From assembly GCF_035920345.1 (NCBI RefSeq), contig NZ_CP109149.1, forward strand, positions 4,464,001 to 4,528,000: DNA of 64,000 nt. The letters run 5' to 3'. Positions 1-10,435 of the stretch are shown here, piece by piece. Source of the DNA: Nocardia vinacea (GTDB lineage Bacteria; Actinomycetota; Actinomycetes; Mycobacteriales; Mycobacteriaceae). Both the position numbers and the translations under genes were made by a program. The notes under the pieces were generated by a model. That model saw only the letters and a list, made by a program, of their open reading frames with translations. It ran no database searches and was not told the DNA's origin. Numbering within the stretch: position 1 is the first letter of the stretch; each line of letters begins with the position of its first letter.

Positions 1-997
1 CCGCACGCATCGCCTCGTCCAGCTGCTCTTCGCTGATCCCGGGCTCATCGAACGGATCCCGCCGCCGCCGATGCGGCAATGCCAACTCGGCCGCAACCCG
101 CACATCCGCCTCGGCCACCGCATCCGCCCCACGCCAGGCCGCATGCGCGGTAGCGGTCCTGGCAACCACGAGGTCCGCCCGCATCCCGTCCACATCGAAC
201 GACGCACACAGCGCGGCGATCCGCCGCAACTCCACGTCATCGAGCGCGACGGACGCGACCCGCTCACGGGCCGTGAGAATCCGCTCGGCCACCTCCCGAT
301 CGGCCGCGGCATAGCGTGCGGCGAATCCGGCCGGATCCGCCTCGTAGTCCAGCCGACGCCGCACCACCGACATCCGCATGTCCACATTCCGCGAGGCCGC
401 GACATCGACGGTGAGCCCGAACCGGTCCAGTAGCTGCGGCCGCAGCTCACCTTCCTCCGGGTTCATGGTGCCGACCAGCACGAACCGGGCCGGATGCGAA
501 TGCGAGACCCCATCGCGCTCGATATGCACCCGCCCCATCGCGGCGGCATCGAGCAGCACGTCCACCAAGTGGTCGTGCAGCAGATTCACCTCGTCGACGT
601 AGAGCACGCCGTGATGCGCGGCCGCCAACAGGCCGGGCCGGAACGCCTGCTCGCCGTCGCGCAGCACCCGCTCCAGATCCAGAGAACCGACCACTCGGTC
701 TTCTGTAGCCCCCACCGGCAACTCGACCAAGCGAGCGGGCCGCGCACCCGTCTCATCGACAATGGGCGGCAGCAATTGCGCAAGCGCCCGCACCACAGTC
801 GATTTCGCGGTCCCCTTCTCCCCGCGCACCAAGACGCCGCCGATCCCGGGATGTACCGCGCACAGGATCAACGCCAGCTGCAACCGCTCCTGCCCCACCA
901 CCGCCGAGAACGGAAAGCCCGCATCACCATCAGCACCGGGACGCGCCCCGGTCAGCGAAGAGGCATGCGGCGCGGTTTCGGTACGGGGCAATGGCAC
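1..997 (-). CDS. Magnesium-chelatase-like AAA+ ATPase (ChlI/BchI type), 3' end outside window
   Basis: Reading from a GTG at 997 the protein carries a Walker A motif GEKGTAKST at about residues 59-67 and a Walker B segment [11 protein letters not shown] further on, the signature of the I subunit of Mg-chelatase. In chlorophyll and bacteriochlorophyll makers this subunit drives metal insertion into protoporphyrin. In non-photosynthetic actinobacteria the paralogue sits near cobalamin genes and its substrate is unsettled. The order with the GNAT and mqo genes next door is the one around Rv2850c-Rv2852c of M. tuberculosis (from memory). The C-terminal part, including any VWA domain, lies beyond position 1. 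The GTG start has only a weak ribosome-binding site; no ATG lies nearby in frame. Confidence 0.88.
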   Translation of the reverse strand, partial: MPLPRTETAPHASSLTGARPGADGDAGFPFSAVVGQERLQLALILCAVHPGIGGVLVRGEKGTAKSTVVRALAQLLPPIVDETGARPARLVELPVGATEDRVVGSLDLERVLRDGEQAFRPGLLAAAHHGVLYVDEVNLLHDHLVDVLLDAAAMGRVHIERDGVSHSHPARFVLVGTMNPEEGELRPQLLDRFGLTVDVAASRNVDMRMSVVRRRLDYEADPAGFAARYAAADREVAERILTARERVASVALDDVELRRIAALCASFDVDGMRADLVVARTATAHAAWRGADAVAEADVRVAAELALPHRRRRDPFDEPGISEEQLDEAMRA

Positions 998-1052
998 GCC
1001 CCAACTCTATTCGCGCCACAATGCCCGCCCGGCAGCACCCTCCGCGGGGGAT

Positions 1053-1502
1053 CTACCCCTTGCGCATGGGCAGATGCATGATGCCGTCTTCTTCGAACTC
1101 GTCGCCGTCGGGTTTGAAGCCGAACTTGGCGTACAAGTCGACCAGGTAGGTCTGGGCACTCAGGCGCACGGTCGCCGAACCCGCCTCGGCGAGCGCAGCC
1201 TGCACCAGCCGGGTGGTGTACCCGTGCCCGCGCGCCGGAACCGACGTACACACCCGGCCGATGCGGAACGATTTCACACCGTTCTCGTGCTCCTCGGTCA
1301 ACCGCAGCGTCGAGATGATCTCGCCCTCGTCATCGAGCCAGAAATGCCGTGTCTCCGGCAGCAGGTCGAAGCCGTCCAGCTCCGGGTACGCGCATTTCTG
1401 CTCGACGACAAATACTGCGACGCGAAGCTTCAACAGCTGATACAGGGTGGCGGTGTCGAGATCAAGCGCCCAGGACCGTTTGAGTGCAACCGTTGACATC
1501 AT
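1053..1502 (-). CDS. GNAT family N-acetyltransferase (ElaA-like)
   Basis: A 149-residue single-domain protein. The acetyl-CoA pyrophosphate loop is visible as VPARGHGYTTRLV (R/Q-x-x-G-x-G/A type), preceded by the core strands WLDDEGEIISTLRL and followed by the C-terminal strand LYAKFGFKPDGDEF. The length and the N-terminal LYQLLKLRVAVFVVEQ pattern match the ElaA subgroup, whose acceptor substrates are unknown. It starts at an ATG-ATG pair (1502/1499) 18 bp after the mqo stop, so it is very likely cotranscribed with mqo. Confidence 0.88.
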   Translation of the reverse strand: MMSTVALKRSWALDLDTATLYQLLKLRVAVFVVEQKCAYPELDGFDLLPETRHFWLDDEGEIISTLRLTEEHENGVKSFRIGRVCTSVPARGHGYTTRLVQAALAEAGSATVRLSAQTYLVDLYAKFGFKPDGDEFEEDGIMHLPMRKG

Positions 1503-1520
1503 CGCGTCTTGCTATCACAA

Positions 1521-3035
1521 CTACGCGATCGGCGCGACCCCTGCGTGCTTCGGCGTGTTGTCCGACACACTGTTCAGGTTCAGGGTTTTGGTCGACCAAT
1601 CCCAGACTTCCTGGAACAGCGCCTGGTTCTCCGAGAGCTTCACGCCCAGCGAGGGCACCATTTCCTTCAGCTTCGGCGACCAGTCGTCGTACTCGCGCGG
1701 GAAGCACCGCTGCAGCACGTCGATCATGGCGCTCACACCGGTCGACGCGCCGGGTGACGCGCCGAGCAGACCCGCAATGGTGCCGTCTTCGGCGGCGACG
1801 ACCGCCGTGCCGAACTCGAGCACACCGCCCGCACCCTTGCGCCGGATGACCTGCACGCGCTGCCCCGCGGTGATCAGCTCCCAGTCGTGGCCGTCCGCGC
1901 GCGGCATGAACTCCTCCAGCGTCGCCACCTTGCCCGCCTCGGACTTGAGCAGCTCGCTGACCAGGTACTTGGTCAGGCCGAGTTCGGTGACGCCGACGCC
2001 GAGCAGCGAGAAAATGTTGTTCGGCTTGACCGACTTGAACAGATCGGTGTTCTTACCGTCCTTGAGGAACTTCGGCGTCCACCCGGCGTACGGGCCGAAC
2101 AGCAGGCCGGGACGGCCCTTGATGATGCGAGTGTCCAAGTGCGGCACCGACATCGGCGGCGCGCCGACCGCGGCCTTGCCATAGACCTTGGCCTCGTGCT
2201 TGTAGATCAGATCCGGGTTGGTGCAGCGGATGAACTGACCGCTGATCGGGAAGCCGCCGAAACCCTTGGCCTCCTTGATCCCCGACTTCTGCAGCAGCGG
2301 CAGCGCACCGCCACCGGCGCCGACGAAGACGAATTTGCTGATCAGCGTCCGGGTTCGGCGAGTACGCAGGTTGCGCACCTTGACCAGCCAGGAACCGTCG
2401 GACTGCTTGGTGAGGTCGCGCACCTCGTGACCGAAGGCCAGATCGACACCGGAGCGGCCGAGGTAGGCCAGCAGTTCGCTGGAGAGCGAACCGAAGTCGA
2501 TATCGGTGCCCTCATCGGTCCAGTTGAGCGCGATCGGATCGGAGAAGTCGCGGCCCCTGGCCATCAGCGGCAGCCGCTTGGCGAATTCGTCGGGGCTGTC
2601 GATGTATTCCATCGTCGAGAACAGCGGATGCCGCGACAGCGCCTCGTACCGCTTGCGTAGGTAGTCCACATTGTCCGCGCCGTGCACGAAGCTGACGTGC
2701 GGGATGGGGTTGATGAAGGCGGAGGGATCGCCGAGGATGCCGTTCTCCACGCCGTAGGACCAGAACTGGCGCGAGACCTGGAAGCGCTCATTGATGTCGA
2801 TGGCCTTGCTGATATCGACCGAGCCGTCCGGATTCTGCGGGCTGTAGTTCAGTTCGCACAGTGCGGAGTGGCCGGTGCCCGCGTTGTTCCACGGATCGCT
2901 GCTCTCGGCTGCGGCCGCGTCCAGCCGCTCGAATAGGGAGATCGACCATTCCGGCTGCAGCTGCCGAAGCAGTGCGCCGAGAGTGGCACTCATGATGCCG
3001 GCACCGATGAGTACAACGTCGGTCTTTTCAGTCAT
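1521..3035 (-). CDS. mqo: Malate:quinone oxidoreductase
   Basis: This FAD-dependent peripheral membrane enzyme oxidises malate to oxaloacetate and passes electrons to the quinone pool (TCA cycle and respiration). The N-terminus [18 protein letters not shown] is the FAD-binding GxGxxx(x)xxG fold, and the segments [18 protein letters not shown] and [15 protein letters not shown] are typical of the Mqo family. Length of about 504 residues is normal. I chose the ATG at 3035, giving MTEKTDVV; a GTG five codons upstream (3050) is the alternative, and neither has a strong ribosome-binding site. The gene is divergent from the hydrolase at 3332 and leads an operon with the GNAT gene. Confidence 0.95.
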   Translation of the reverse strand: MTEKTDVVLIGAGIMSATLGALLRQLQPEWSISLFERLDAAAAESSDPWNNAGTGHSALCELNYSPQNPDGSVDISKAIDINERFQVSRQFWSYGVENGILGDPSAFINPIPHVSFVHGADNVDYLRKRYEALSRHPLFSTMEYIDSPDEFAKRLPLMARGRDFSDPIALNWTDEGTDIDFGSLSSELLAYLGRSGVDLAFGHEVRDLTKQSDGSWLVKVRNLRTRRTRTLISKFVFVGAGGGALPLLQKSGIKEAKGFGGFPISGQFIRCTNPDLIYKHEAKVYGKAAVGAPPMSVPHLDTRIIKGRPGLLFGPYAGWTPKFLKDGKNTDLFKSVKPNNIFSLLGVGVTELGLTKYLVSELLKSEAGKVATLEEFMPRADGHDWELITAGQRVQVIRRKGAGGVLEFGTAVVAAEDGTIAGLLGASPGASTGVSAMIDVLQRCFPREYDDWSPKLKEMVPSLGVKLSENQALFQEVWDWSTKTLNLNSVSDNTPKHAGVAPIA

Positions 3036-3331
3036 GGCAGCGTTCGGCACGGGTAGATCGACTTCCTTGTCCTTCTGCGCACGCCCACCCCCACGGTGGG
3101 CCTGCTGGGCACGGGCGCTATGTGGTTGTTGCGAGTCCTGCGTGACTCGGCGAGGTGTAGGTTACCCGCCGTTCACCTAGCCCAATTGTGCACCTCACCT
3201 GTTCGAAGTCCGACAACGAACCAACCGAATGTGACATAGATTCCTTCCTGGGTTCGACCTTAGAAACGGCCCTGACGTCGCTGACCCTTTCGAGTGACCT
3301 GCAAGCAGTCACTACGGCTAGATTGATCCTT

Positions 3332-4399
3332 GTGACGAATGAAGCCTCGCTCAGCGTGTCCGATATCACCGCCCCGGCGGCCGAGCGATGGCAGTCCGAT
3401 GTCCTCGGTGCGGGCTATGAGCAGCGCACTCTGCCGCTCGGTCCGGACCCCGATGGTGAGGGCGAGGCCGTGGGGACCCTCGTTCGCTACACCCCCGACA
3501 CCGGTGCCACCACCACCGAACCCGCTGTGCTTTACGTGCACGGTTTCACCGACTACTTCTTCCAGCAGCATCTGGCCGAACACTTCACCGGGCGCGGGCA
3601 CCGCTTCTACGCGCTGGATCTGCGCAAGTGCGGTCGCTCGCTGCGCGACGGCCAGACGCCGCACTACGTCACCGATCTGGCGCTCTACGACACCGAACTG
3701 AACGAGTCGCTGCGCATCGTTCAGGAAGAGGCGGGCGATAACGTGCTCCTGGTCGCGCATTCGACCGGCGGACTCATCGTGCCGCTCTGGCTGGACCGGC
3801 TCAACAAGGCGAAGGGCACGGCCAAGTCCGGCATTGTCGGCCTGGTGCTCAACAGCCCCTGGTTCGACCTGCAGGGCCCCGCGTACTACCGGACCATCGG
3901 CACCCCGATGATCAAGATGCTCGGCCGGTTCCGGTCGATGGTCGAACTACCCGGCAACAAGATCAGCTCCTACGGCGACAGCCTGCACCACAGCGTGGCG
4001 GGCGAATGGGATTACAACCTGGATTGGAAGCCGCTGGCGGGCTTCCCGGTCCGGCTCGGCTGGCTGCGCGCGATCCGCAACGGGCACGCCGAGCTGCAGG
4101 CGGGGCTGTCGGTCGGCGTGCCCGCGTTGATTCTGCGTTCGCGCATCACGAAATTCGCGCGCAAGTACGGTCCGGCCGTCGATGTGGCGGATGCGGTGCT
4201 CGATGTCCGCCAGATCCAGCGCTGGTCGGGCTGCCTGGGCGATCGGACCAATATCGTCCCGATCGACGGCGCTCGCCACGATGTCTTCCTGTCCTCGGCC
4301 GAACCGCTGGCCAAGGCCTTCGCCGAACTCGACAGCTGGCTGGACTGGCTGGCGGCCTTCCACAGGAAGACCGCCGGATCACCAGAGGCTGGTGCGTAG
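3332..4399 (+). CDS. Alpha/beta hydrolase (serine lipase/esterase-like)
   Basis: The 355-residue protein has the canonical fold: oxyanion strand VLYVHGFTDYFFQQHL, nucleophile elbow VAHSTGGLIVP (catalytic Ser), and a late His in GARHDVFLSS. It resembles the hydrolase beside mqo in mycobacteria (Rv2854-like, from memory); substrate unknown. The frame is open back to 3188, but residues encoded before 3332 look non-coding and overlap the divergent mqo promoter region, so the GTG at 3332 is preferred. The 3' end overlaps the convergent gene at 4379 by 21 bp. No signal peptide, so probably cytosolic. Confidence 0.88.
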   Translation: MTNEASLSVSDITAPAAERWQSDVLGAGYEQRTLPLGPDPDGEGEAVGTLVRYTPDTGATTTEPAVLYVHGFTDYFFQQHLAEHFTGRGHRFYALDLRKCGRSLRDGQTPHYVTDLALYDTELNESLRIVQEEAGDNVLLVAHSTGGLIVPLWLDRLNKAKGTAKSGIVGLVLNSPWFDLQGPAYYRTIGTPMIKMLGRFRSMVELPGNKISSYGDSLHHSVAGEWDYNLDWKPLAGFPVRLGWLRAIRNGHAELQAGLSVGVPALILRSRITKFARKYGPAVDVADAVLDVRQIQRWSGCLGDRTNIVPIDGARHDVFLSSAEPLAKAFAELDSWLDWLAAFHRKTAGSPEAGA

Positions 4400-4942
4400 C
4401 ACGATCTCGGTGGCCAATTCGTGGTCGGCCTCGGTCGCCACATTGTCGACGTCGATCTCGACGACTCGAAATTCGCCGTAGACATAGCGTCCGGAGGCAT
4501 CCGCCACCGAACGCGGCAGATTCTTGGTGACCAGCACGGTGGCGGCGACCTCCACCGGCCGACACGTGGGGTCCGCGACGGTGCCGTCGGCGGCCGGAAT
4601 CGCTGGATGGCCGCGATCGGCGACGACAAGGCTGATGAACCGGCCGAAACCGCCCGCGCAGACCTGCCAGCCCAGCTGCGCACCCGCACCACGTCCGGCG
4701 ACATTCACCCACGGGATGCCGAGTTCGTCGAGGATGGCGTGCACGCCCGCCGGATCCAGGTCCGCTATCGATTCCACCGCAATGGTGCGCAGGTCCGAGG
4801 TGTGCAGCCGCGCGCACACCTGGTCGTAGACGTCGACCGGATCACCGGCATCGGGCAACAGCAGCACGCTGTGCCGAGACTCCGGGCCGTCGACCCGTAC
4901 GGTCCATGCCCGGTCACCGACCGAGATCCGCCGAGATTTCAC
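4379..4942 (-). CDS. Small alpha/beta-hydrolase-like protein of unknown function
   Basis: A 187-residue protein with hydrolase-like order: strand SVLLLPDAGDPVDVYDQV, then VNVAGRGAGAQLGWQV where the nucleophile elbow would be. The elbow reads G-R-G-A-G, lacking the catalytic Ser, and no late His is evident, so it may be a non-catalytic relative. It converges on and overlaps the hydrolase gene ending at 4399. Positions 4943-5142 upstream of it hold no gene. Codon usage looks like normal chromosomal sequence. Function cannot be assigned. Confidence 0.7.
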   Translation of the reverse strand: MKSRRISVGDRAWTVRVDGPESRHSVLLLPDAGDPVDVYDQVCARLHTSDLRTIAVESIADLDPAGVHAILDELGIPWVNVAGRGAGAQLGWQVCAGGFGRFISLVVADRGHPAIPAADGTVADPTCRPVEVAATVLVTKNLPRSVADASGRYVYGEFRVVEIDVDNVATEADHELATEIVLRTSLW

Positions 4943-5142
4943 CCGAAATACGGTACACGCCCGAAGTCAACTTCTCGGTCCGTAAGGGCCGAGCTCAGTG
5001 GAAACGACCGGACTAGCGCCTGAGTCCGCAATTCCTCCCTAACGCTGGGAATCCGGGATGTCTTGCGCATCAAGTTGAACGGGACCGTGGTCAGTTCACA
5101 CAAGTCAGGAACGCACAATATTTCGGCGATTGGGCGAGCTGA

Positions 5143-6684
5143 TCAAAAAGGTTTGCTGCCGACTCCCAGGCCGGAGACGATAGTCGGCAGATCGGTGGGC
5201 GCACCGTCGGCGAGCAGGCGTTCGATGTGGGCGATGTCGAGGTGCTGTTCGATCAGGTCGGCGAGCAGGTCGAGTTGGGATGAGCGGATCGCGGCTACCG
5301 AAGTATTTTCGGCGACGACGAAACCATGCCGTCCGGCGCGGGCGGCGACCTCGCGGAGCCAGGAGCGACGGAACTCATCCGACTCCAGCAGGCCGTGCAG
5401 GTGAGTGCCCCAAATCGCCTCGCGCGCAGTACCCTCTGCGGTCGGCGAGCTGTCCAGCTCCAGCCAGGCCGGGTCACCGCTGCGCTCGACGCGACCATGG
5501 TGAATCTCGTAGCCGTGCACGGGAATTCCGTTACCCCGCCCGGTGCTGCGCCGCAGCACCTTCGGGTCGGCGAATTCGATCTCCAGATCGAGCAGACCCA
5601 AACCCGCGGCCGTCCCCGCATCCGATTCGACCCGGTCGACGATGCGACTCCCGAGCATCTGATATCCGCCGCAGATGCCGAGGATCGGTCGCCCGGATGC
5701 GGCTCTGGCCCATAGCGCATCGGCAATTCCGGTGCGCCGCAACCACTCCAGATCCGATACGGTGGCCTTACTGCCCGGCAGCACCACCAGATCGGCATCG
5801 GCGAGCCGGGACGGGTCGCTGACCCAACGCACCGCGACACCGGGCTCACAGGCCAACGCTTCGACATCGGTGGAATTGGAGATGCGCGGCAGACGGATCG
5901 CGGCGACCGTGAGCCATTCGGCGCCGACCGGCGGGTTGGGACGGCCGACCGGCGCGTCGGCGACCGTACTGAGCGAGTCCTCCGCGTCGATCCACAGCTC
6001 GTCCGCGTAGGGAATGACACCGAGTGTGCGACGTCCGGTCAGCTCGGTGAGCCGGTCGAGTCCGGGGCGCAACAATTCGACATCACCGCGGAACTTGTTG
6101 ACGATGAAGCCGGAGATCAGTTGCTGGTCTTCGGGCTCGAGGACGGCCACGGTGCCGAACAGGTGCGCGAGCACGCCGCCGCGGTCGATATCGCCGACCA
6201 CGAGCACCGGCAGTCGCGCTGCCCGGGCAAGCCCCATATTCGCCAGATCGGTGGCGCGCAGGTTGATCTCGGCGGGCGAACCGGCACCCTCACAGATCAC
6301 CACATCGAATTCGGCGCGCAACGAATCCAGTTCGGCGGCAACGACTTCGCGTAGGTCCTGGCGACGCTGGAAATAGTCACGCGCGCCGACGGTGCCGATG
6401 GCCTTGCCGCGCACCACGAGTTGGGAGCGTCGGTCGCTACCGGGTTTGAGCAGGACCGGATTGAACCGGACACTCGGCTCGAGCCCGCACGCCGCCGCCT
6501 GCAGGGCCTGCGCGCGACCGATCTCGCCGCCGTCGAGGGTGACCACCGAATTGTTGGACATGTTCTGCGCCTTGAATGGCGCGACTCGAACGCCGCGCCG
6601 GGCAAGCATGCGGCAAAGTCCGGCCACCACAACGCTTTTCCCGGCATCGGAGGTTGTTCCAGCGATCAGCAGCGCGCCTTTCAA
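5143..6684 (-). CDS. cobQ: Adenosylcobyric acid synthase (glutamine-hydrolysing)
   Basis: CobQ/CbiP amidates side chains b, d, e and g of adenosylcobyrinic a,c-diamide in cobalamin synthesis, using ATP and glutamine. The N-terminus [19 protein letters not shown] is the dethiobiotin-synthetase-like ATP-binding loop, followed by [14 protein letters not shown]. The C-terminal class I glutamine amidotransferase domain shows the nucleophile Cys in [13 protein letters not shown] and the catalytic His in [10 protein letters not shown]. The 513-residue length is normal. The start is a TTG at 6684 with GGAG eight bases upstream. I see no cobalamin riboswitch in the short space before it. Confidence 0.95.
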   Translation of the reverse strand: MKGALLIAGTTSDAGKSVVVAGLCRMLARRGVRVAPFKAQNMSNNSVVTLDGGEIGRAQALQAAACGLEPSVRFNPVLLKPGSDRRSQLVVRGKAIGTVGARDYFQRRQDLREVVAAELDSLRAEFDVVICEGAGSPAEINLRATDLANMGLARAARLPVLVVGDIDRGGVLAHLFGTVAVLEPEDQQLISGFIVNKFRGDVELLRPGLDRLTELTGRRTLGVIPYADELWIDAEDSLSTVADAPVGRPNPPVGAEWLTVAAIRLPRISNSTDVEALACEPGVAVRWVSDPSRLADADLVVLPGSKATVSDLEWLRRTGIADALWARAASGRPILGICGGYQMLGSRIVDRVESDAGTAAGLGLLDLEIEFADPKVLRRSTGRGNGIPVHGYEIHHGRVERSGDPAWLELDSSPTAEGTAREAIWGTHLHGLLESDEFRRSWLREVAARAGRHGFVVAENTSVAAIRSSQLDLLADLIEQHLDIAHIERLLADGAPTDLPTIVSGLGVGSKPF

Positions 6685-6778
6685 AGCGCCGGCTCCGTCA
6701 GCGGTGCGACCGCCACATCCCCGTCATCGCACCGCGCACGAGCCGACCCCAGCCACTCGCGCGCGTGATGTGCTCGCG

Positions 6779-6856
6779 TCACGGCAGGGAAAGGATCTCG
6801 GCGCCCGTCTCGGTCACCACCCGACAACGCGAGCTTCGAACTACGCGCTCCACCCA
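6779..6856 (-). repeat. Degenerate tandem copy of the last ~78 bp of map
   Basis: Immediately downstream of map the sequence repeats map's own 3' end. Positions 6779-6821 match 6857-6899 at 35 of 43 bases and would encode VVTETGAEILSLP-stop beside the true [17 protein letters not shown]. Farther into the unit, the bases for W-x-A-Q-FE are also recognisable, with the Gln codon now TAG. It looks like an old tandem duplication or slippage event that left a non-coding remnant. Confidence 0.7.
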
Positions 6857-7720
6857 TCACGGCAAAGTGAGGATTTCGGCGCCTGACTCGGTGACCACCA
6901 GCGTGTGTTCGAACTGCGCGGTCCATTTGCGATCCTTGGTGACCACGGTCCAGCCGTCGTCCCAGATGTCGTAGTCGATACCGCCGAGGTTGATCATCGG
7001 CTCGATGGTGAAGGTCATGCCGGGCTCGATGACCGATTCGATGGCTGGCTGGTCGTAGTGCAGGATGACCAGGCCGCTGTGGAAGGTGGGGCCGACGCCG
7101 TGCCCGGTGAAATCGCGCACCACGCCGTAGCCGAAGCGGTTGGCGTAGGACTCGATGACGCGCCCGATCACATTGAGCGCCCGGCCCGGCCGAACCGCCT
7201 TGATGGCCCGCATGGTCGCCTCGTGCGTGCGCTCGACCAGCAGTCGCACCTCCTCGTCGACATCACCGGCTAGGAAGGTCTTATTGGTGTCGCCGTGCAC
7301 GCCGTCGATATAGGCGGTCACGTCGATATTGACGATGTCGCCGTCCTCGATCACCGTCGAATCCGGAATGCCGTGGCAGATCACCTCGTTCAGCGAGGTG
7401 CAGCACGACTTCGGAAAACCCTTGTAGCCCAAGGTCGATGGATACGCTCCGTGGTCGCACATGTATTCGTGCGCGATGCGGTCCAGCTCATCGGTGGTGA
7501 CACCGGGCGCGACCGCCTTGCCCGCCTCGTCGAGCGCCTGCGCCGCGATCTTGCCCGCGATCCGCATCTTCTCGATGGTCTCGGCCGTCTGCACCCAGGG
7601 TTCACGGCCCTCGTTCACGGTCTTCTTCCACGCATACTCCGGGCGCTCGATCGAGCGCGGAACCTCACGGGTGGGCGAGAGCGTGCCGGGAACAAGCGGC
7701 TGGCGGGTACGCACTGACAT
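6857..7720 (-). CDS. map: Methionine aminopeptidase, type I
   Basis: This enzyme removes the initiator Met from nascent proteins and uses two divalent metals. The metal ligands can be read in order: Asp in [11 protein letters not shown], Asp in HGDTNKTF, His in [13 protein letters not shown], Glu in MTFTIEPMI and Glu in AQFEHTLVV; the substrate-binding His lies in [10 protein letters not shown]. The roughly 35-residue N-terminal extension with [13 protein letters not shown] is typical of the longer actinobacterial MapB form. The ATG at 7720 is used. Downstream lies a decayed duplicate of its own tail. Confidence 0.95.
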   Translation of the reverse strand: MSVRTRQPLVPGTLSPTREVPRSIERPEYAWKKTVNEGREPWVQTAETIEKMRIAGKIAAQALDEAGKAVAPGVTTDELDRIAHEYMCDHGAYPSTLGYKGFPKSCCTSLNEVICHGIPDSTVIEDGDIVNIDVTAYIDGVHGDTNKTFLAGDVDEEVRLLVERTHEATMRAIKAVRPGRALNVIGRVIESYANRFGYGVVRDFTGHGVGPTFHSGLVILHYDQPAIESVIEPGMTFTIEPMINLGGIDYDIWDDGWTVVTKDRKWTAQFEHTLVVTESGAEILTLP

Positions 7721-7863
7721 GGAACAAGACTATCCGCACCGGTCATCGCGCACTGTCCGTGCCCGCGCCGCGAATGCGCGGTCAACTGAAGGAATAGTTG
7801 CGGACCACGGTCCGTTTAGGCTAGTGGTTGACGTAGAAACTACACACGAACAGGACTCGAGCT

Positions 7864-8874
7864 GTGGAACTGGGACTCACGACTTTCGCGGAGCTGTACC
7901 CGGTCGGCGACCGACCGGCGCCCACCGCGGCCGAACGGCTGCGCGAGGTGGTGGACGAGGCGGTCGCCACCGAGCGCGCCGGACTCGACGTCTATGGCGT
8001 CGGCGAACATCACCGCAAGGATTTCGCGGCATCCGCGCCCGCGGTCGTACTGGCCGCGATCGCGGCACGGACCGAGCGCATCATGCTGACCAGCGCGGTG
8101 AGCGTGCTGAGCTCGGATGATCCGGTACGGGTGTACCAGGATTTCGCCACGCTGGACGGACTCTCGAACGGTCGCGCCGAGCTGATGGCCGGACGCGGTT
8201 CGTTCACCGAGAGCTTTCCCTTGTTCGGTTACGACCTGAGCGACTATGACGAACTCTTCGAGGAGAAACTGGCGCTGCTGCTGCACATTCGCGCGGACAA
8301 GCCGGTGACCTGGAACGGCAAGTTCCGTGCCCCGCTGCGCGATGCGGTGATCTACCCGCGCACCGACAACCGGCCGCTGCCGGTCTGGATCGCGGTGGGC
8401 GGCAGCCCGGAATCCGTGGTTCGCGCCGGACTGCTCGGCCTACCGCTGGCGATCGCGATCATCGGCGGACAACCCGCACGCTTCAAGCCGCTGGTGGATC
8501 TGTACCACCGGGCGCTCGAAGAGGGCGGCCACGAGAAGCAGCCGGTAGCGGTACACGCGCACGGCTATATCGCCGATACCGACGAACAGGCCGTCGCCGA
8601 TTTCTACGCGCCGTACGCCGGGGCAATGAGCACCATTGGGCGCGAACGTGGTTGGGGCCCGATGACCCGCGCCCAGTTCGATGCCCTTCGCTCCCAGAGC
8701 GGTTCCCTCTTCGTCGGCACCCCGGACTACGTCGCGGAAAAGATCACCGACATCCGCGACACCCTCGGCCTGGACCGCTTCATGCTGCACACCAGCGTCG
8801 GCACCCTGCCGCACGAAAAGGTGCTGCACAACATCGAATTGCTCGGCGCGAAGGTCGCACCCCAGGTGCGCTGA
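7864..8874 (+). CDS. LLM-class flavin-dependent oxidoreductase
   Basis: A bacterial-luciferase-like TIM-barrel monooxygenase of 336 residues. Family features include the N-terminal ELGLTTFAELYP strand, YGVGEHHRKDFAASAP (the EHH motif of the FMN/F420 pocket), RIMLTSAVSVLSSDDPVRVYQ and GRAELMAGRGSFTESFPLFG. Cofactor (FMN or F420) and substrate cannot be read from sequence. Start is a GTG with AGGA eight bases upstream. It is divergent from map across about 140 bp and stands alone. Confidence 0.88.
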   Translation: MELGLTTFAELYPVGDRPAPTAAERLREVVDEAVATERAGLDVYGVGEHHRKDFAASAPAVVLAAIAARTERIMLTSAVSVLSSDDPVRVYQDFATLDGLSNGRAELMAGRGSFTESFPLFGYDLSDYDELFEEKLALLLHIRADKPVTWNGKFRAPLRDAVIYPRTDNRPLPVWIAVGGSPESVVRAGLLGLPLAIAIIGGQPARFKPLVDLYHRALEEGGHEKQPVAVHAHGYIADTDEQAVADFYAPYAGAMSTIGRERGWGPMTRAQFDALRSQSGSLFVGTPDYVAEKITDIRDTLGLDRFMLHTSVGTLPHEKVLHNIELLGAKVAPQVR

Positions 8875-8881
8875 AGAACCC

Positions 8882-9469
8882 TCACGAGGTCAGGACATTC
8901 TCCTGATGCCGTGGTTGTGGCGTCGGAAGCGCGGTGAGAATTCCCAAATCGGGTCGCGCACAGGCATAGAAGCGGTCTCTGGCTTCCGACGCCGTCGCGA
9001 GTGTCAGTCCAACAGCCTCCGCAGAGACCGACTGGTCGGCGTGTAGTGCTCGCAGATCCCACACCTTCTGCTGCCAAGTCCGCGCCGCCGCCACGGTCGG
9101 ACCATCGGCGAGCAGGAGTATCGCTTCGAGCAGCGCCGTCTCGCGGCAGATGGCCGCCAGGTCCCGGCAGACAGCGCAGCCGCGTCCGATCGACGGCCGT
9201 CCCGGCCAATCGCAGTGCGCGCCGGGCACATTCGATGGCGGCTAGATCCGCACCGTCGGCTACCAAATGGGTGGCGTGCCAGCGCAGGCAATCGCCGAGG
9301 CCGGGCCCGCGCTCGTCGGGTTCGTCCTCGGCGAGGATTTCCCACAACCCAGCGCGCGGGAACATCCCGGATTCTCTGATCGTGACTGTGCCTCTGCCAG
9401 ATCGGGCGAGAATCGCGCCAGCAGCACAGCATGCCGGCTCGCTGCGAGGTTGATCGCGGGACAGCTCAA
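8882..9469 (-). pseudogene. Frameshifted remnant of an unknown protein gene
   Basis: Three minus-strand frames hold successive protein-like stretches: INLAASRHAVLLARFSPDL, then LAEDEPDERGPGLGDCLRW followed by a helix-rich stretch, then LAAICRETALLEAILLLADG and a 70-residue helical tail ending near 8882. Together they read as one helix-rich protein of about 190 residues broken by at least two frameshifts. I do not recognise the family. Confidence 0.4.
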
Positions 9470-9479
9470 CCGACCGTAA
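9465..9479 (+). promoter_or_regulatory. CTCAA-N5-CGTAA element before secreted-protein gene
   Basis: CTCAA-CCGAC-CGTAA followed by AGTTAACCG lies 88 bp upstream of the GTG at 9568, in the same orientation. It has one mismatch to the TGTAA half found in most of the other copies. Confidence 0.45.
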
Positions 9480-9567
9480 AGTTAACCGTCGGTGGGTGCG
9501 CGGCGCGGATTCGATCGGTAATGATCTCTTCGGATCTGATCAAAGCGATGAAGAATGAGGTAGATAC

Positions 9568-10026
9568 GTGCGAAACACTATGCGGCGCACCGCAGCCGCG
9601 ACGGCCGCAGTGGCGGGAATGGTGCTGGCGGGAGGGATGCTCGCGATCACCACCCCGGCCGTGGCTCATGCCGAGGACTGTGTGGAGAAGGCGGAAAACA
9701 AGCCTGCGGGTCACCTGGTCTCGCCGATCAACGACGGCTGGTTCGAGACGACCGCCGCGTGCGGCGGCAGCATCAAGGTGAATTCTTTGTCGAAGAGCGC
9801 CGCGAATGCCAAGGTTCAGGTGTGTTATCGGGACGACAACTCCGGTGACAAGAAACTGCGCCCCGGCAACAAGTGCGGGGAATTCACGACGCTCGAGAAG
9901 GATAAATGGCTCACGGTGGCCGAAGGCGTCAAACCGGGCACCAAGTACCGCTTCGAAGTCAGAAGTGTCAACAACAATGACGATTCCGTCCGTAACGCGG
10001 ATGCCCCGTACTTGCGTAAGGGGTAA
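9568..10026 (+). CDS. Small secreted protein, function unknown
   Basis: A 152-residue protein with a clear Sec signal peptide: basic RNTMRRT, hydrophobic AAVAGMVLAGGMLAI and a cleavage site after AVAHA, leaving a mature protein that begins EDCVEK. The mature domain has four Cys (two possible disulfides), is lysine-rich and probably beta-rich (GTKYRFEVRSVNNND). Start is GTG 9568 with a purine-rich site ATGAGG upstream; ATG 9580 is an in-frame alternative. It stands alone, preceded by the shared CTCAA-N5-TGTAA-type element. No family recognised. Confidence 0.75.
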   Translation: MRNTMRRTAAATAAVAGMVLAGGMLAITTPAVAHAEDCVEKAENKPAGHLVSPINDGWFETTAACGGSIKVNSLSKSAANAKVQVCYRDDNSGDKKLRPGNKCGEFTTLEKDKWLTVAEGVKPGTKYRFEVRSVNNNDDSVRNADAPYLRKG

Positions 10027-10199
10027 CAACACCAAGGCTCCGCGGCTGACCGGGGTAGCACACAACCACGCTTCCATGGCCGGGTGGGCAGCACCTGGCT
10101 ATGGAAGCCGAAATCCCCACAGCCAGAGGCAGTCCCGCGCGGTCGGAGAGCTTCCATGGCGTAACACCGCGAATCTCGGCGGTGGAATCCGATGCGCGA

Positions 10200-10410
10200 T
10201 ACACAGGAGTCGCACAGGCCCGCAGCCCCGATGCGGGTGGGAACCGGTCCAGCGGCGCGATCGGATAGAGATCGACCCACGCGACGGCCGGGCTACTGAC
10301 GAACCGTGGCCCGATCGGCGACCAGCAGTCGCAGCGCATCGGCGAACTGGTCGGGCTGAACGGGAATGGCCGACGTTGAGGTAGACCTACAATCTCTTTC
10401 CAACACGATC
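10200..10410 (-). pseudogene. Short coding-like remnant, family unknown
   Basis: Just downstream of the SuFu gene, the minus strand reads AIPVQPDQFADALRLLVADR in one frame up to a TAG and then VAWVDLYPIAPLDRFPPAS in another. Both stretches look protein-like, so this is probably the broken start of a lost gene. The space from 10027 to 10200 shows nothing convincing. Confidence 0.25.
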
Positions 10411-10435
10411 AACCCGATGTGATCAATGTCTGCGG

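Noticed and set aside
6685..6778. Cobalamin riboswitch before cobQ
   Set aside because: The space is under 100 bp and holds no B12-box-like sequence; the gene start is immediately downstream of the map tail repeat.
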